From: Callaeas wilsoni
Taxonomy: Eukaryota; Chordata; Aves; Passeriformes; Callaeidae
Direction: 5' to 3'
Length of the DNA: 64,000 nucleotides
Assembly: GCA_013398955.1 (NCBI GenBank)
Contig: VWPU01006138.1
Coordinates: 39,758-103,757, forward strand
Shown here one piece after another: positions 11,441 to 23,241 of this stretch. Position 1 is the first letter of the stretch, and every line of letters begins with the position of its first letter. The translations under genes and the position numbers were made by a program. The notes under the pieces were generated by a model. The model did no database searches and was not told the DNA's origin. It saw only the letters and a program-made list of their open reading frames with translations.

Positions 11441-12704
11441 CCAAGAGCTTGGCTGCCGGTGCGCAGGGCACGCATGGAGGCAGAATAAAGGGGTATTATG
11501 CAGGATAATGAAGCAATTCCCAGGTCTTGGGTTTGAAAATTCAGTTTTTCTATCTCAAGCAACAAAAAGATTTTATAGGGTTATATGTCCGACAACCTGC
11601 TGGGTTTTTTTCCGGTTATCTCACTTGATCTAGTAAAAGATCCTATTTCTGCCTGCAAACGTTGCCATGTATAGAGCTTGTCAACCTGTCATGTAACCAC
11701 TAGCATTTCCTCTGCCCTTCCTTCAACTTTGGTATACCAAGAAAAATTAGAAGAATAGGAAGCCATTTAGAAAAACAGTCTAATTGTATATTCCTTATTT
11801 TTCCAAACTGAAAATAGAGCTCCTTAGTTTGCTGGATAATAACCCAGTTTGTTATTTCCAAGTCAAAGGAAGCAGTTCCTTCTGTCTCTTCACATTTGGC
11901 TTTTGTAAGTTTCTTTAATGCCTCTGGTTCTATCATCTGCACTATGTGGAAAGCAGTAATTTGTGCTGACATCATCTAACTGCCCTGAAGAAAAAATATG
12001 TTGCATATCACCAAGGAAAGGGAGAAATTTATCCATAATTTAGGGCAATAATGGGCTTTAATTCACAAAGTCTCATAGCATCTCATATACTGACAGATTC
12101 TACTATCATTAGCGACGTCTTGGGATTCTGTTGTGTGGATTTAATCCGTTGTGACTGAAAGGAAATCATTACGAGGGCCTTAGTTTTGTAACTACTTCTG
12201 GGGTTTATTATCCTTTGTGGCAGTCGTGCTTATGAGAACTCAGGAGACGTTTATTTTTCCAAGCAAGGAAACCCACACAAATTATTGATATTTCGGGGGG
12301 TTGGTGGTAGTGAGGTGCTGATGCTGAATAAAAAGCTGAGTCCTCCTCCCCAGCAGCAAACTCCTGTGACAGCCCAGACTGATGGATGGCCTTTTGGTGG
12401 TTATTTGTAGTTCTTAAGCTGCCAGGGCTGTGCTGATGGGCTGCCTTCTGCACACCAAGGCCCATGCAGCAGCTGCAGTGCCCAGGGAGGCACTCCTCCT
12501 CTCTGTTCCCAGCCCCTGGTGTCCCTGAGCCGCGCGGAGCTCACCGGGAGCACTGGCCAGCAGCACCTGTGGCCTTAGCTTTGCCTTCCACGTGCACCTC
12601 ATGGCTTCCGCGTTTGTTCTCAGCGGGTGGAAATCATGTTATCTGGCATACAAGGCAATATACTGCCTCTCGTTTAAGAAGCTGTGTTTCTGCTTGAAGA
12701 GATG
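11441..12704. other. No feature recognised
   Basis: The CpG-rich sequence gives way to ordinary DNA. No repeat family, RNA gene or exon was recognised. Confidence 0.5.
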
Positions 12705-12771
12705 GGGCATCTGATTGAGCAGTAAAACATCCGATTCAGCAGGTAATAGATCTGACTCACTGGGTCATTTA
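12705..12771. repeat. Degenerate three-copy tandem, about 21 bp
   Basis: Three successive segments share the core ATCYGAYT followed by a CAG-like stretch: CATCTGATTGAGCAGTAAAA, CATCCGATTCAGCAGGTAAT and ATCTGACTCACTGGGTCA. Spacing is about 21-22 bases. The copies are diverged, so this is either an old tandem duplication or a cluster of similar protein-binding sites. Confidence 0.4.
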
Positions 12772-15700
12772 TTTGTTTCCCAAGTAGTACATATAAAGTG
12801 ATTAACAAAGCATCTGGCTTACTACATGGTCTGGTTTTCATTTTTTTTTATCCTGTATAATTAACTTATGTATGTCTGTGTGATTCCTCTCCAGCAGTCC
12901 ATAAAATCTCTGTCAAACTGGGTTTGTGACATGTCTATCCCAGTGACTGGTCAAAACCAACAGTGGCCCTGTTGTCACATAAAACTCAACAGCAGTCACT
13001 CTGAATGTGGCCATGAGCTAAATATAAACATGGGATACATTTGCTCGTCAGTAAAGGTGGTGTATTTTTAGAATTCAACTGGAACTTTACAATTTCTTCT
13101 ATGTTATTGAGAGGCTTCAGAGACTACTGTGTCTTCCATAGCCAAAAACCTATTTTGAGTTCTACCCAGTGCAATCTGTATTCCATCTGCTCCTTATTTC
13201 TGGCAGTCTGAAGCATGCCAGCATGCAAGAGGACAAAAGCCATCCTGTTTTGACTAGGCTAGAACCCTGTCTGTGATATTCTTGTTACAGTCCCATTTGA
13301 GGCAGTAGGAGTAATTGATTTAGTGGGACTGGCAGAAAACCAGACAGATCAGGTCAGATCGGGGCTGAACTAATTTTGAGAGGATTTTTCTTGCTGAAAA
13401 TGTTTTAATAAATATTTTGTGCTGTCATCATTCCAATCAAAATGCTCTGATTTTGAATAAGTTGTAAATATTGCAGGCACTGAACTGGAGATACCCTGAG
13501 GTGAAATGCTTCTAGTCTCTGATTGCCACTGATTTCCTTTCCCAGAGTTTTAGAAAATACTCACATTCCTCTTTTTAAAATTATTTTCATTTAAATGGCG
13601 ACTTCCCACTGGGAGCAGGAAGATGCTTGCTTTGAAGCACGTGCGCTCAGATCTAGGTTGGGTATTTCTGCCTGCCCCTACCTTGTGTCTGACAGATGTG
13701 TCCTGACTTCTTATCATTTACATGACTCTTTTCTGCCTAAACACTATTTTGTCGAGGTTTCAGTTAGTTCTAAAAGCAATTTTTTCATTAATTTTTGTAA
13801 CAGCTGTCAGTGAGGAGTTATTTTTCACCTGAAGACAGCTGCTGAATGTGAGCACCTCAGAGAAAGGTGAACCCTTTGTCACTGGAGCTGTGAGGTTTGC
13901 CCAAAGGAGGACACTCCTCCCAGCCCTCCTGGTGGCCTGAGTTCCTTTCTCCTGCACTTTGAGAAGATGATGTCCCCCAGGCTGCTGTCATTGGAACACA
14001 GAGCTGGAGCAGCCTTAGAGAGGGGCATGAAAGGGGTTGGAAATCAAGGTGTTGGAAAACAGCTTCTTCAGAGATCAGTTACACTGCCTGAGAAAGGGGG
14101 ACACACTGGTCAGAGAGCTTAGAATGCTTGATTTCTTTATAAAGACTAAATGTGTTGGGACAAAGAATTATAAATTGCTGTTTGTTAAAGATTTATCATC
14201 ATCCTTTAGTATATGGGAATGGTTAATAAAGAGGCCAAAAGCCTTTCATAGTGTCTAGCAACATCAAGGGAAGCTAACCTTGATAAAGTGTATCATTCCA
14301 AGATTCAAAAACTTCTCTTTCAGATGAATCCCTTGGCTTTTGCCTAATTCTCACAAGAAAAAGCTCTTTTTTAACATGCAAAATTTATGATCCACTTATA
14401 ATCAAACCATCTTGTGTTTCTGTGAGCCTCTCTTTTTGGCTTTGGGCTACCAACACTGGGATCAGGGAGGCTGCAGAAAGTGAGTGACTGGCACAGGAGA
14501 GCAGAAATGTGTGGGTTATGAAGATACACTCCCTGTGCTGGGAATGAAATTGGATTTTCAAGCATCTGGGAACAGAATTTCCCCACTGCTCTCAAAGCAG
14601 ACCTGTAGGGGTTTGTAGTCTGGAGCTGAGGAGGAGAGAGAGCAGGAGGAGCTGTTCTTTAGTGCACAAGGCTTTCCAGAGCTGGCTTCGGGAAACTCAT
14701 GTTGTATGGAACAGCTCTCTGCTTACAGAGGAGTCAGAGGAATTGTTCCAGACTTTCTGTGACCAGCTGGGTCTTTTGGTAGAACAGTTTCAGAGGAAGG
14801 TGGTGACGAGGGAGCACAGAATATTTGCATGTCATGTATTAGCTTCCCCCCCCTTACATTCCTCTCTGTCTGACTGAAGTCAGCTGCTGCATGGTGGGTA
14901 GGAGGAAATGTCACATCCCCCACCTTTTCCAAGTTCTGCCTCTGCCAGCTTGTGTTCAAAGGACTCTCCTGCCTGATGTCTTATTTCCCACTATCCATCC
15001 CATGTCTGCGTGGGTTCCCTTGCCAGGGACACCTCCAAAGCTGCAGCAATAGGATTGATCTGAGCACACTCACCATTAGAGTGGAGTGCTGTTTGCCTTA
15101 AACCAGGAGCCATGCTGTTTATATTCCAGTTATACTCTCCAAAGCACAGCTGAACTGGGAAGGTCAGTCCCCCCCTTGTGTCCTGGCCCTTGTATCGTGT
15201 TTGAGCAGAGGGTAGCATGGATGTGAGCCTGTAGGAAACTGCAGATCCCACAGGTCTTCTTCTTCCTTATGCTTTGCCAAGCAATTATTGAGGTTTATGT
15301 TGGCTTCAGTGCTTTTTTAAAAAGTTGTCTTTAGGGTGTTTCATATTACCTTGTTGTGTACACTTGGAAAATACTTCAATTAAAGCAGATTAGTATTTTA
15401 TTAATATGAGTTGTGTCCAGACTTTTTCAGGCAGCTGCAATAAAAAGAGATGGAATTTCATAGAAGGTGGTAGAGGATAAACCACTCCCAGCTGGAAAGG
15501 CTATGCCTGATACTTCACTTTGTATTGCAGTCTTCACAAAAGATAGCTCTGAACTAACTAGGAACCACAATCCAAAAGTAGAAATACTATGGAGGGAATC
15601 TGTGTGAATGTGTGGTAAGTGCTGGAAACGATGCAGTGCTTTTAAATACGTTTGAAGGGCTGCTGTACCACCTGCTCGTGGCTGCGCTGCCGTCAGGAGC

Positions 15701-18265
15701 ACTTGGAGAGATGGGGGTCTAAACCAGAAGTACAGAGCATTTGGAGCTTGTGCTTTTCAGCCCTGCAATGCCACGAGTCAGACAGGTGCCCGAGGAGTCA
15801 GGTTCCACAGAAGTGCAGGCAGCCAGCTTGTCAGGACGAGGACACGTCTGTAGGTGAGCTGGAAGCACTGAGCTGAATCCCGGAGTGCCTGGGGGATGTC
15901 TGTGTGTGCCCATGGGAGAATCTTTTGTCAATTGACTGTCAGCTCTTCAAAGTATCTGAAAACTTACACACTGCTTTGCTTGAGGTCATGCAATGAATTA
16001 AGGCTCTTGTCCCCCATGGTAGGTGCTGGGTTTTTTATAGAGAGTAAGCCAAGGTATTTTATTTGGAGTTAGCACCTAACTACATACAATGTTACGTCAT
16101 GCCATAATTTAAGCAGCTTCTACTGCCTAAAACCAGCAAGAAACTCCAGGAACTCTGGTACCCAGTCTTATTCTCTTTATTTGCTTGGGTCATTCAAGAA
16201 TTTTTTGCAGTCCTGAGTAGCTCAGACCCAGGAATTTAGGAATTGGCTGAAAATGGAGTCTGGTTTGCAAGGCTGTTTCTAGTACAGGTCCCCTGATTAA
16301 TCAAGATGGGTATATTGGGATTTCTCTCTGCTGCTGGTTGCCTGTCTGCAGAGGTATTGAAGTGCTTGGAAGTCTTGCCCTTCTGGTGAGCACAGCTTCA
16401 GTCAGCTGTGACGTTCCAAAGCGACTGGGACCAACTGGGCAGGAATGTGACATGAATAAGAACTCTTGTTTTACTAGGAAACAAGGCTAGGAATGTAAAG
16501 CATAAAGTCACTACCCACAGGAGTTAAGGAGATGGGCTTTTCCTTGTTTTATTTGCTTTTTACTCATAGGCTGTGTTTTTTCATACTAGGATGGTACTTA
16601 CATTGAATCTTATTTTCCCAGCCCCTCTGATTTTGCTCCTTTAAATCTCTCACAATTTGTTAATCCCCATGTTTCTGTGAATTAACTATCCACAAGACCC
16701 CTTTTAACTGTTGAGTTTCCAGAGACATCTTTTCCTTCTCTAACTTTACTCTCTGCACCCTCTTACTCCTTCCTTGCCTTTACCCACCTTCTCCTCTTTT
16801 GCTTAACACCTCAGCTGGTTCTTCTTCCAATTTTATCACAGCACTGGGGGACAAGCAAGTTGGCAAATGCATGAAACCACTTCACTGATGGTTCTTGCTA
16901 TGTTTGCCAGCACCCATCTGGAGAACTAAATTCTGGTAAGCCAGATCCAGTCTGGTTTCACTGAACTTCACGTTCCCACGAGATCCAAAGCACCCAGTGC
17001 TTTCCGTGCTGGTTCGTTCCTGGTACGGCCCTGAGAGCAGCGCTGCAGCTGGATTTGTGCGCACTGGCGAGGCAGGAGGGGTGGGGCAGCTAAGGTGATC
17101 CGATGTGTTCTGCTGGCACAGAATTACAGGGCAGTGTTCTGCGGGAGCTTTTCCCTTGTACTGCTCACCTGTAGGTTCACAAGTGCTCCTGTGAAGGAGG
17201 GAGGAGGCTGCGTTCAGAAAGCAGCAGGTGCAGCAGCTGGTAGCTTCCCACATGAGGAAGGCTGAATCGTACTTTTGCTTTACTCTCAGTGATTTCTTCC
17301 CCCTCTGAGGTCAGTTATGCCTCTTCTGCAGGCCCAGATCCTAACCTGTGTACAATCAGCATCACCTTAATGAGGTGAGATGAAAAATGTGTGCTCTAAG
17401 TCTGGCAATAAGATATTAGAACTCCTGGTTACAGGCTCAGTATTTATTGCAAGCATTATCAGTTTAAATAATTAAAAATGAGAAGTCACGTGTTTTATTT
17501 TTACTTCTCTCATCACTTAGAGAACCATTTGGGTCCATCACTAGGTTCCTGCAGGGGGAATTTTCTGATGACTGCAGCATAGCAATAGTTGATTACTTTT
17601 GCCAGGCAACAGACAAATAGCCCAGCTCCTGAGCTCCTGAGCCCAGGCCAGCTGTGTATTCTTTTAGAGATTGCTCGCAGGGGACACGATATTGAGCTGC
17701 TTTCTGGTACTTGCATCACAACTGACTCCTTGGGTTATGTGCTTCTGGGGGAGCCGTATCATCAGCTCCTCCTGTTTGGCTCAGGAGTGTGCGTGTTAAT
17801 TTGATATTTTTTTTTTAAATCTTGCAGCAATTTAACAATCAAAGTAATCTACCATTATAAAGGATTATTAACTGGCTAGGTTTTATTTCTGATAATTTAT
17901 TTAATAAGTCATCTAATTAGCAGGAAGATAGTAGCAACCAAAATGTGAGACAGTTCTTAATTATTTTTCTCTGTATCCAGGAGTTTTGTCCTAGAAGTGT
18001 GAAAATTCTTTATAACTGAATGCAACAGAGAATAGAGTTGGTTCAGCTGGTTCCTTGGTCTCTCACTAAGAGCATTTGGAGTAAGCCTGAGCCTTGCTGG
18101 AATCACTGGAGCAGGCAACCAGCAGTCAGGGAGGAGAGCCATGGAAAGAAACCTGCTTTTGCCCAAGATGTAGGTTCTTGTGTGATGTTTCCTACGGTTC
18201 CCCTCATGACTTTTCTTTCTGCATTGAGCTGGATTGGCTGTGGCACAAGCAGAGCAGACTCTGCA
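12772..18265. other. No gene recognised; noncoding DNA
   Basis: Only short, overlapping chance frames occur here. The AT-rich, homeobox-site-rich block at about 17800-17940 has the look of a conserved noncoding element but I cannot test that. A C8 run lies at about 14846-14853. A 20-nt segment at 17169-17188 on the minus strand is flanked by strong splice signals and is reported separately. Confidence 0.5.
17169..17188 (-). other. Possible 20-nt microexon
   Basis: On the minus strand the segment GAGCACTTGTGAACCTACAG is preceded by CCTCCTCCCTCCTTCACAG, a very strong polypyrimidine acceptor, and followed by GTGAGC, a strong donor after CAG. Both signals are near ideal. With 20 bases the segment would shift a reading frame, so if used it would sit more easily in a 5' UTR or in regulated splicing. 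Pairs of good sites occur by chance in 64 kb, so the call is weak. Confidence 0.2.
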
Positions 18266-18400
18266 CACAGAGCTCTCTACCTGGGTTGTCGAGGTCAGAT
18301 CCTTTCCTCATTCTTCTCCACAATTTACATGTGCTTGAACAAGCCCCTTAGCTTCTCTCTGCTTCCTCGCTGGGACGTTGAGAGGAGAAGTGACTTACAA
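18266..18400 (+). mobile_element. Possible second MIR-type SINE fragment
   Basis: The phrases ACCTGGGTTGTCGAGGTC and GTGCTTGAACAAGCCCCTTAGCTTCTCTCTGCTTCCTC resemble the middle of MIR (CCTGGGTTC..., then ...GACCTTGGGCAAGTC-CTTAACTTCTCTGTGCCTC) in the right order. The downstream tail is not recognisable, so this could be chance similarity. Confidence 0.3.
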
Positions 18401-21400
18401 AGCTGGAGACTGTTAAATCCTGTGTTAACAGGGATCGTATACATGCATTATATAATGGGTTAGTGTGAATTTTACCCCTTCAGCTTGATTCATGTGCCAG
18501 TCGAGCTTCACTTCACCGAGGATATTCAGTTGCTTTAGAACTGTTTCTAAAAATTGCTCTAGTGGTGTCTGCTTTAGGCTAGGTTTATGCAAAGAACACT
18601 TTCTTAAGACCAAAAAGAGCAGTTTGCAGCAGCTTGAATATCAAACCAATGGGGTAAAAACAAAGATGTTTTGTATTTGAGGAGAATAGAAATTCCAACT
18701 CCCAGTCCCACTGGTTTATTGACAGAAGGTTTTGCCATCCTCTTTGAATCTGTTCTGTCAGGGTGTGATTGTTTTTTAACAGAAAAATTCACAAATACAG
18801 GCAGAGGAATGGAAAAAGTCTGAATTCTGGACAGTATACATTTTGCTCAGTGAGATTGAGCTAAACTGACAGAAAAGAGAGATAATTAATTCTAGTAAGG
18901 CAAAAGTACCCAGTAAGTTACAGTATACAGAGCATGAAAAGTGCATCTATGCATAGACGCTCCAGAGCCTGAATCTTCATGCAGTCAGCCTCTTAGTAGG
19001 TCAAGTAGCACCTTACTCTCTTTGGGCCACGATAATCAACTGGCCTCTACAGAAATTCAAAGTGATATTCACTGCATGTCCCCTTCAGACATTTGTGAGT
19101 TCATTACCAACGTAATAAGGCAGTAGAGCTCATATTGAACATCATGACCTCTGAGTAATACCTAGATGCAAGCATTTTGGCAAATAGTTATTGATTTCAG
19201 GCTTAGGAAAAGAGGACATTTTAGACTTCACTCCTTTCTTCTGTGCTTGAAAGGCTTGTGTGGGTGGGTACAGCAGGGACAGCTCCTGCTGAGACCTCCT
19301 CGAAGTCTGAGCAGGAGCATTCAGAGCCTTAGGTCCCAGGCTGTCCCCTTTGGAGGTAGAGCTGCATAGGAAGCCTGGACAAGAGCATCATTTGGTTTAT
19401 CCAGGTCACTGGAATGATGCTTTGGAGCCTCCATTTTGGGTTTGTCATCACACTGTCTTTATTTTAGGGTCTGAGGTGTATAATAAAAGAAATATTTTGG
19501 CTTTTTTGCCAGCCAGTGAGGTTATTGTTGAGGAGTACAGAGAAAGACATGGTCCTGCTGGGTACATAGGAGAGTGAGGTGGCTGGGGAAGTCATCCTGG
19601 TTCTTCTTAGGCAGTTCCTGGCAAGGGCTAGGTAAGCATGAGTTATAGCTGACAATGAGTGCAGCCAAGCTAGGGAAGGGCTGGTTTGGTTTTACTTCCC
19701 TGCTTTCCATGCTCTGACAGGACAAAGTCAGGGAAGCCTTTCTGGGCTTGTACACGCTCCAGGCGCCCCTCCTTGTTAGACTCTTCTCTGCTCCTGCTGC
19801 CAGCTGGCACAGCCTTTTCAAGTCATCACCATGCTGCACTCGGGGCAGAATTATCTCTGTCATAGTCTCCCTGAGGTCAGTGAAAAGATGAGACTGAGCT
19901 TCTGGAAATGGATTTTCTGTCAAATCTGCCTGTATTCATTTCTTCCTCTTGCCTTTGTCTGTGAGATCACTCAAAACCAGTGTGGTTAAGCTGGGAGTAT
20001 TCTGGGACACTGGATTTGTGCAGCAGATGCCATGGAAGACACTTAATGCTGGATGGATTGTTTTTTCTAAACAGTGTATGCATTAAGTACTAACATAAAT
20101 CCTTTTGGATTAGATAAGTGAGAGGAAAAGAGACTATTTCTAGAGGGAATTTTCCTTCCACGCCCCTGACTTCTGTGTACTTAGAATTTTGCTCTGAACT
20201 GGAATCAGTGTATTTGGCACGCTTGATCTTTTCAATCTATTCCAGTGATTAAGATTTGAAGTAGCATCCCAAAAAAGTGCTGATTCCTTCAGGATGACAC
20301 TGAGCAGTCAGCCCAGCACTGTCACAGCTCGGTTTGCCAGCATGCTGAGCACTATTTATATCTCCTCTTATCTTTCCCGAATCCTGGCTGGAGCAGAAAT
20401 ACAGCAGGCTGGAATCTGCAGACAGACCTCACCCGAGCCCTGGCATTCCCACTCACATGCTGTGTGTCCTGCAATTGCATAAAGTCCTTCACACAAACGC
20501 TCAGACGTTCCCCAAAACAGCCCTCTGGAGCCCTCCTTCAGGGGTTTCTGCCTTTCCCCTTAGGGAACATCTTGTTCTTTTGCAAGAAGTAAGGACACAT
20601 CAAAGGTCCAAATGTGTCCTGGGGCTCAAGGCCAGTTCTACCTTTGCAAAAAAGAGTTTATTCTGAAATGTAGGCTTGGTCACTGGCTAACAGGGAGTAA
20701 GGAGTGTCAGTGAGGAGTGTCAGGCAAAGTCTCTCCTATTCACCTTTTTCCACATCAGTAGAATACCTGAGCTACAACAATTGCTACACCCTTCTAATTA
20801 TTTTTTTTAAACACAAAGAAGTACTGCTAGTGAGTAACAAGATACAGGCTTGTGAGTTTACTTTGCTGAGAGTTTATTTAGCTTGTTTATTTAGCTCTCC
20901 TCTCTAGTTCTCCTGCTTTTCTGGACAGTTCTGACACGGTTCAATTTGCTGACAGGGAGTCCAGCTGAGATCTGATGTGTGCACTAGCTGCAGGATCAGG
21001 AAAGAGTCTGTCCTTTCGACTGCGGTTCAGCTGAGGCTGGAAGCGGTGTAAAAGCAGCATATTTGCCTGCAGAGAGGACGGAAGGTCGGGGTTGTATCAC
21101 GCTTCACCGCTTGCTCTCAGCTGAGGCACAGCTCAGACTCTTTTGGCAGCTGCAGGTGAGCATGGAAACAACAGCTCCTACAGGAAGGAGCAGGGAAACA
21201 CAGAATGTTAGGGCAGAAGCTGTTGTGTCCAGAGACGTGGATTGAAATCTCCAGAGAATGTCATCCATCTCTAGTCTTTACTCCACACGCTCAAACAGGC
21301 ACACAGGTGCACGTGAGCTCACTGGGAGCCTTGATGCACAAATAAAAGGAACAAAAATCAATATGTTGCCCACATTAGGAAGATAATGGTGGGTTATACC

Positions 21401-23220
21401 TCTGGTGCTGGGATCAGCTCTCTAGTGTGTAGTGAGCAGAACTGTTTCTAATGCTTTAGAGCAGTAAAAGTTATTAATATTTAAATAGATATGCCTTTTC
21501 TGTTCTGCTTTTGCTGAAGGTATGCTGTTATAGATCATGCTGTCTCAGAGACCAGTAAGAAAATAGACGCACCGAGTGTCATGTTGATGTCTTTTTTTTT
21601 TTTTTTTTTTCCCTGTTAATTCAGTTTCTTTCAGTCTTTCCTATCCCAGCATTGCTGGTAGAACTGCAATGCTGTCCTTGTAAAAATTCTGAGATGGAAG
21701 AAATGACATCGAGAAAAGGAATTGATATCAGATAATTCTGTCTCTCTGGCTTTTGCCTGTTTGCCAGAACTCCCCACTGTCTGGATTCGAAAGTTCATTT
21801 CTGCATAGCAAATGCAGAATCAAAGCAAAGGGGTTTTGAAAGTATGTCCTCATGCTTTTGGGCTCCTGCCTTGCTCTAATAATAGGGGTTTTTTAAGAAG
21901 TCACTGCTGATTTCAGGATGTTTGGGACTCGCAGGATGTTGAATGAAGTCAATGAGTAATGGGAATAGAGAAATTTGCTCACTCTACAAATGCATTTAGG
22001 TATTAGGACACTGTCCTGCTTGAAGACCATGGAGAGTGTTGCAAAGAGGGATGGTGTCTGGCCCCTGCAGGGTGTGTGTGCCAGGCTGTAGGTGAATCAA
22101 TGAGCCCATTTATAACCAGCACTATCAAACAGTTTCCAAAAATCCTCTCATGAATGCCGTGCACTTTTTTGCTTATAATGGTCCGCAGCAGTACTCTGAT
22201 AACAGGGAGGACTGTCTGTACACTGCAGACCTTCCACCCTTCCTGAACACAGAAACTGATGGAGAAACTCGAGTGACTCGCTCCTAACTCTCTGAAATAC
22301 CAGTAGTGACTTCATTTACGAGGGGCAAGAACTGGCCATTAGGAGTAAGCACGTTGGTTTTGTGTGGTGTGAGATGAAGGAGCAGAGAGGAGGCTGAGGA
22401 AGGCTTTCTCTATCAGTTCCCAAGGCAGAGCAGGGCACACACAGCAGGTGAGTCACTCTGCACAGGAGGGACCTGCTATGGGCTTGCCATCTGTGGAAGC
22501 CGTGAGCAGTTCTAGTGTCTCCAGGGCAGTGGTTGAAGACACTACATTTAAAACCTGATCTGAAGACCACAGAAATCACCATCAAGATTTTACTTGCCTT
22601 CAGTTGTTTCCTCTTATGCAGGAAGAGTGATTTCTCAACAGGTGCAATAAACTGAAATGCTGCGTTCCTGGATAATTGCAGGTGCACCTGCGTGTCCATA
22701 TTGGCCTTCTGTGCCTGAAATCCTCTTCAGCAGTGTTCTTTCCTGGTGGGTTGAGGCACTGCCTTGGGCTCTCTTTGTCCATGTAGGAGTTCCCAAGGGG
22801 ATGGTGTTACTGTTCTGCTGCCTCCTCATGCCAGCTCCGTCCTGCCACATCCCCGTGGCCACACTGGGACTGTTGCAAGGGCGCAGCAGCTGGGAGGGAG
22901 TGCTCGGCAAGCACCGCTTCCTCTGCTGCTGTACCCATGCGGGGTAACGAATTTGCTTCATCCTGAATTGAATTAGTTGCTCTTTATGCAATAACTGATT
23001 ATTCTCCTTGAATCATCAAGTTGTTTAAACTTTGGCTTTACAGACAACTTCTTAAATGCCAGACTTGCAGATATTGAAAAGCAAAGTCGGGTTTCATTAT
23101 TTATTAGTTCTGACACCTTCCCGTTATGACAGCCTGGAAGGTGTGCTCTCTGGACCAGCATTAGCCCCAGTTCAGCACATCTTTGTCCTGCAGCAGAGCA
23201 TTTGATGTGCTGCCCAGCCA
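18401..23220. other. No gene recognised; noncoding DNA
   Basis: No domain-bearing frame or repeat family was recognised, apart from a T19 run at 21592-21610. The T run is followed by CCCTGTTAATTCAG, which makes a strong 3' splice site in isolation, but no open exon with a donor follows it clearly. Confidence 0.5.
21592..21610. repeat. Homopolymer T19
   Basis: Nineteen consecutive T on the plus strand. It is a likely length-variable site. Read on the minus strand it would be a poly(A) tract, but I see no retrocopy next to it, and CR1 does not leave poly(A) tails. Confidence 0.95.
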
Positions 23221-23241
23221 GGGCAGGGCAGGGCAGGGCAG
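23221..23241 (+). repeat. (GGGCA)4 pentanucleotide run, G-quadruplex motif
   Basis: The run GGGCAGGGCAGGGCAGGG at 23221-23238 has four G3 tracts separated by two-base loops. This is a canonical short-loop G-quadruplex motif on the plus strand. It lies in a small GC-rich patch with no recognised gene. Confidence 0.9.

Noticed and set aside
10567..11565. Six long overlapping frames (180-332 codons) over the minisatellite
   Set aside because: They are open only because the 20-bp unit lacks stop codons in every frame on both strands. The peptides are simple repeats with no splice, promoter or domain support.
21199..21262. Possible minus-strand CR1 end (CACAGAATGTTAGGGCAGAAG)
   Set aside because: Only about 15 bases resemble the CR1 3' end. 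The modules that should follow are missing.
21592..21660. Poly(A) tail of a minus-strand retrocopy
   Set aside because: No gene-like sequence adjoins the T run. Poly(A)-tailed retrocopies are rare in birds because CR1 does not mobilise poly(A) RNA efficiently.
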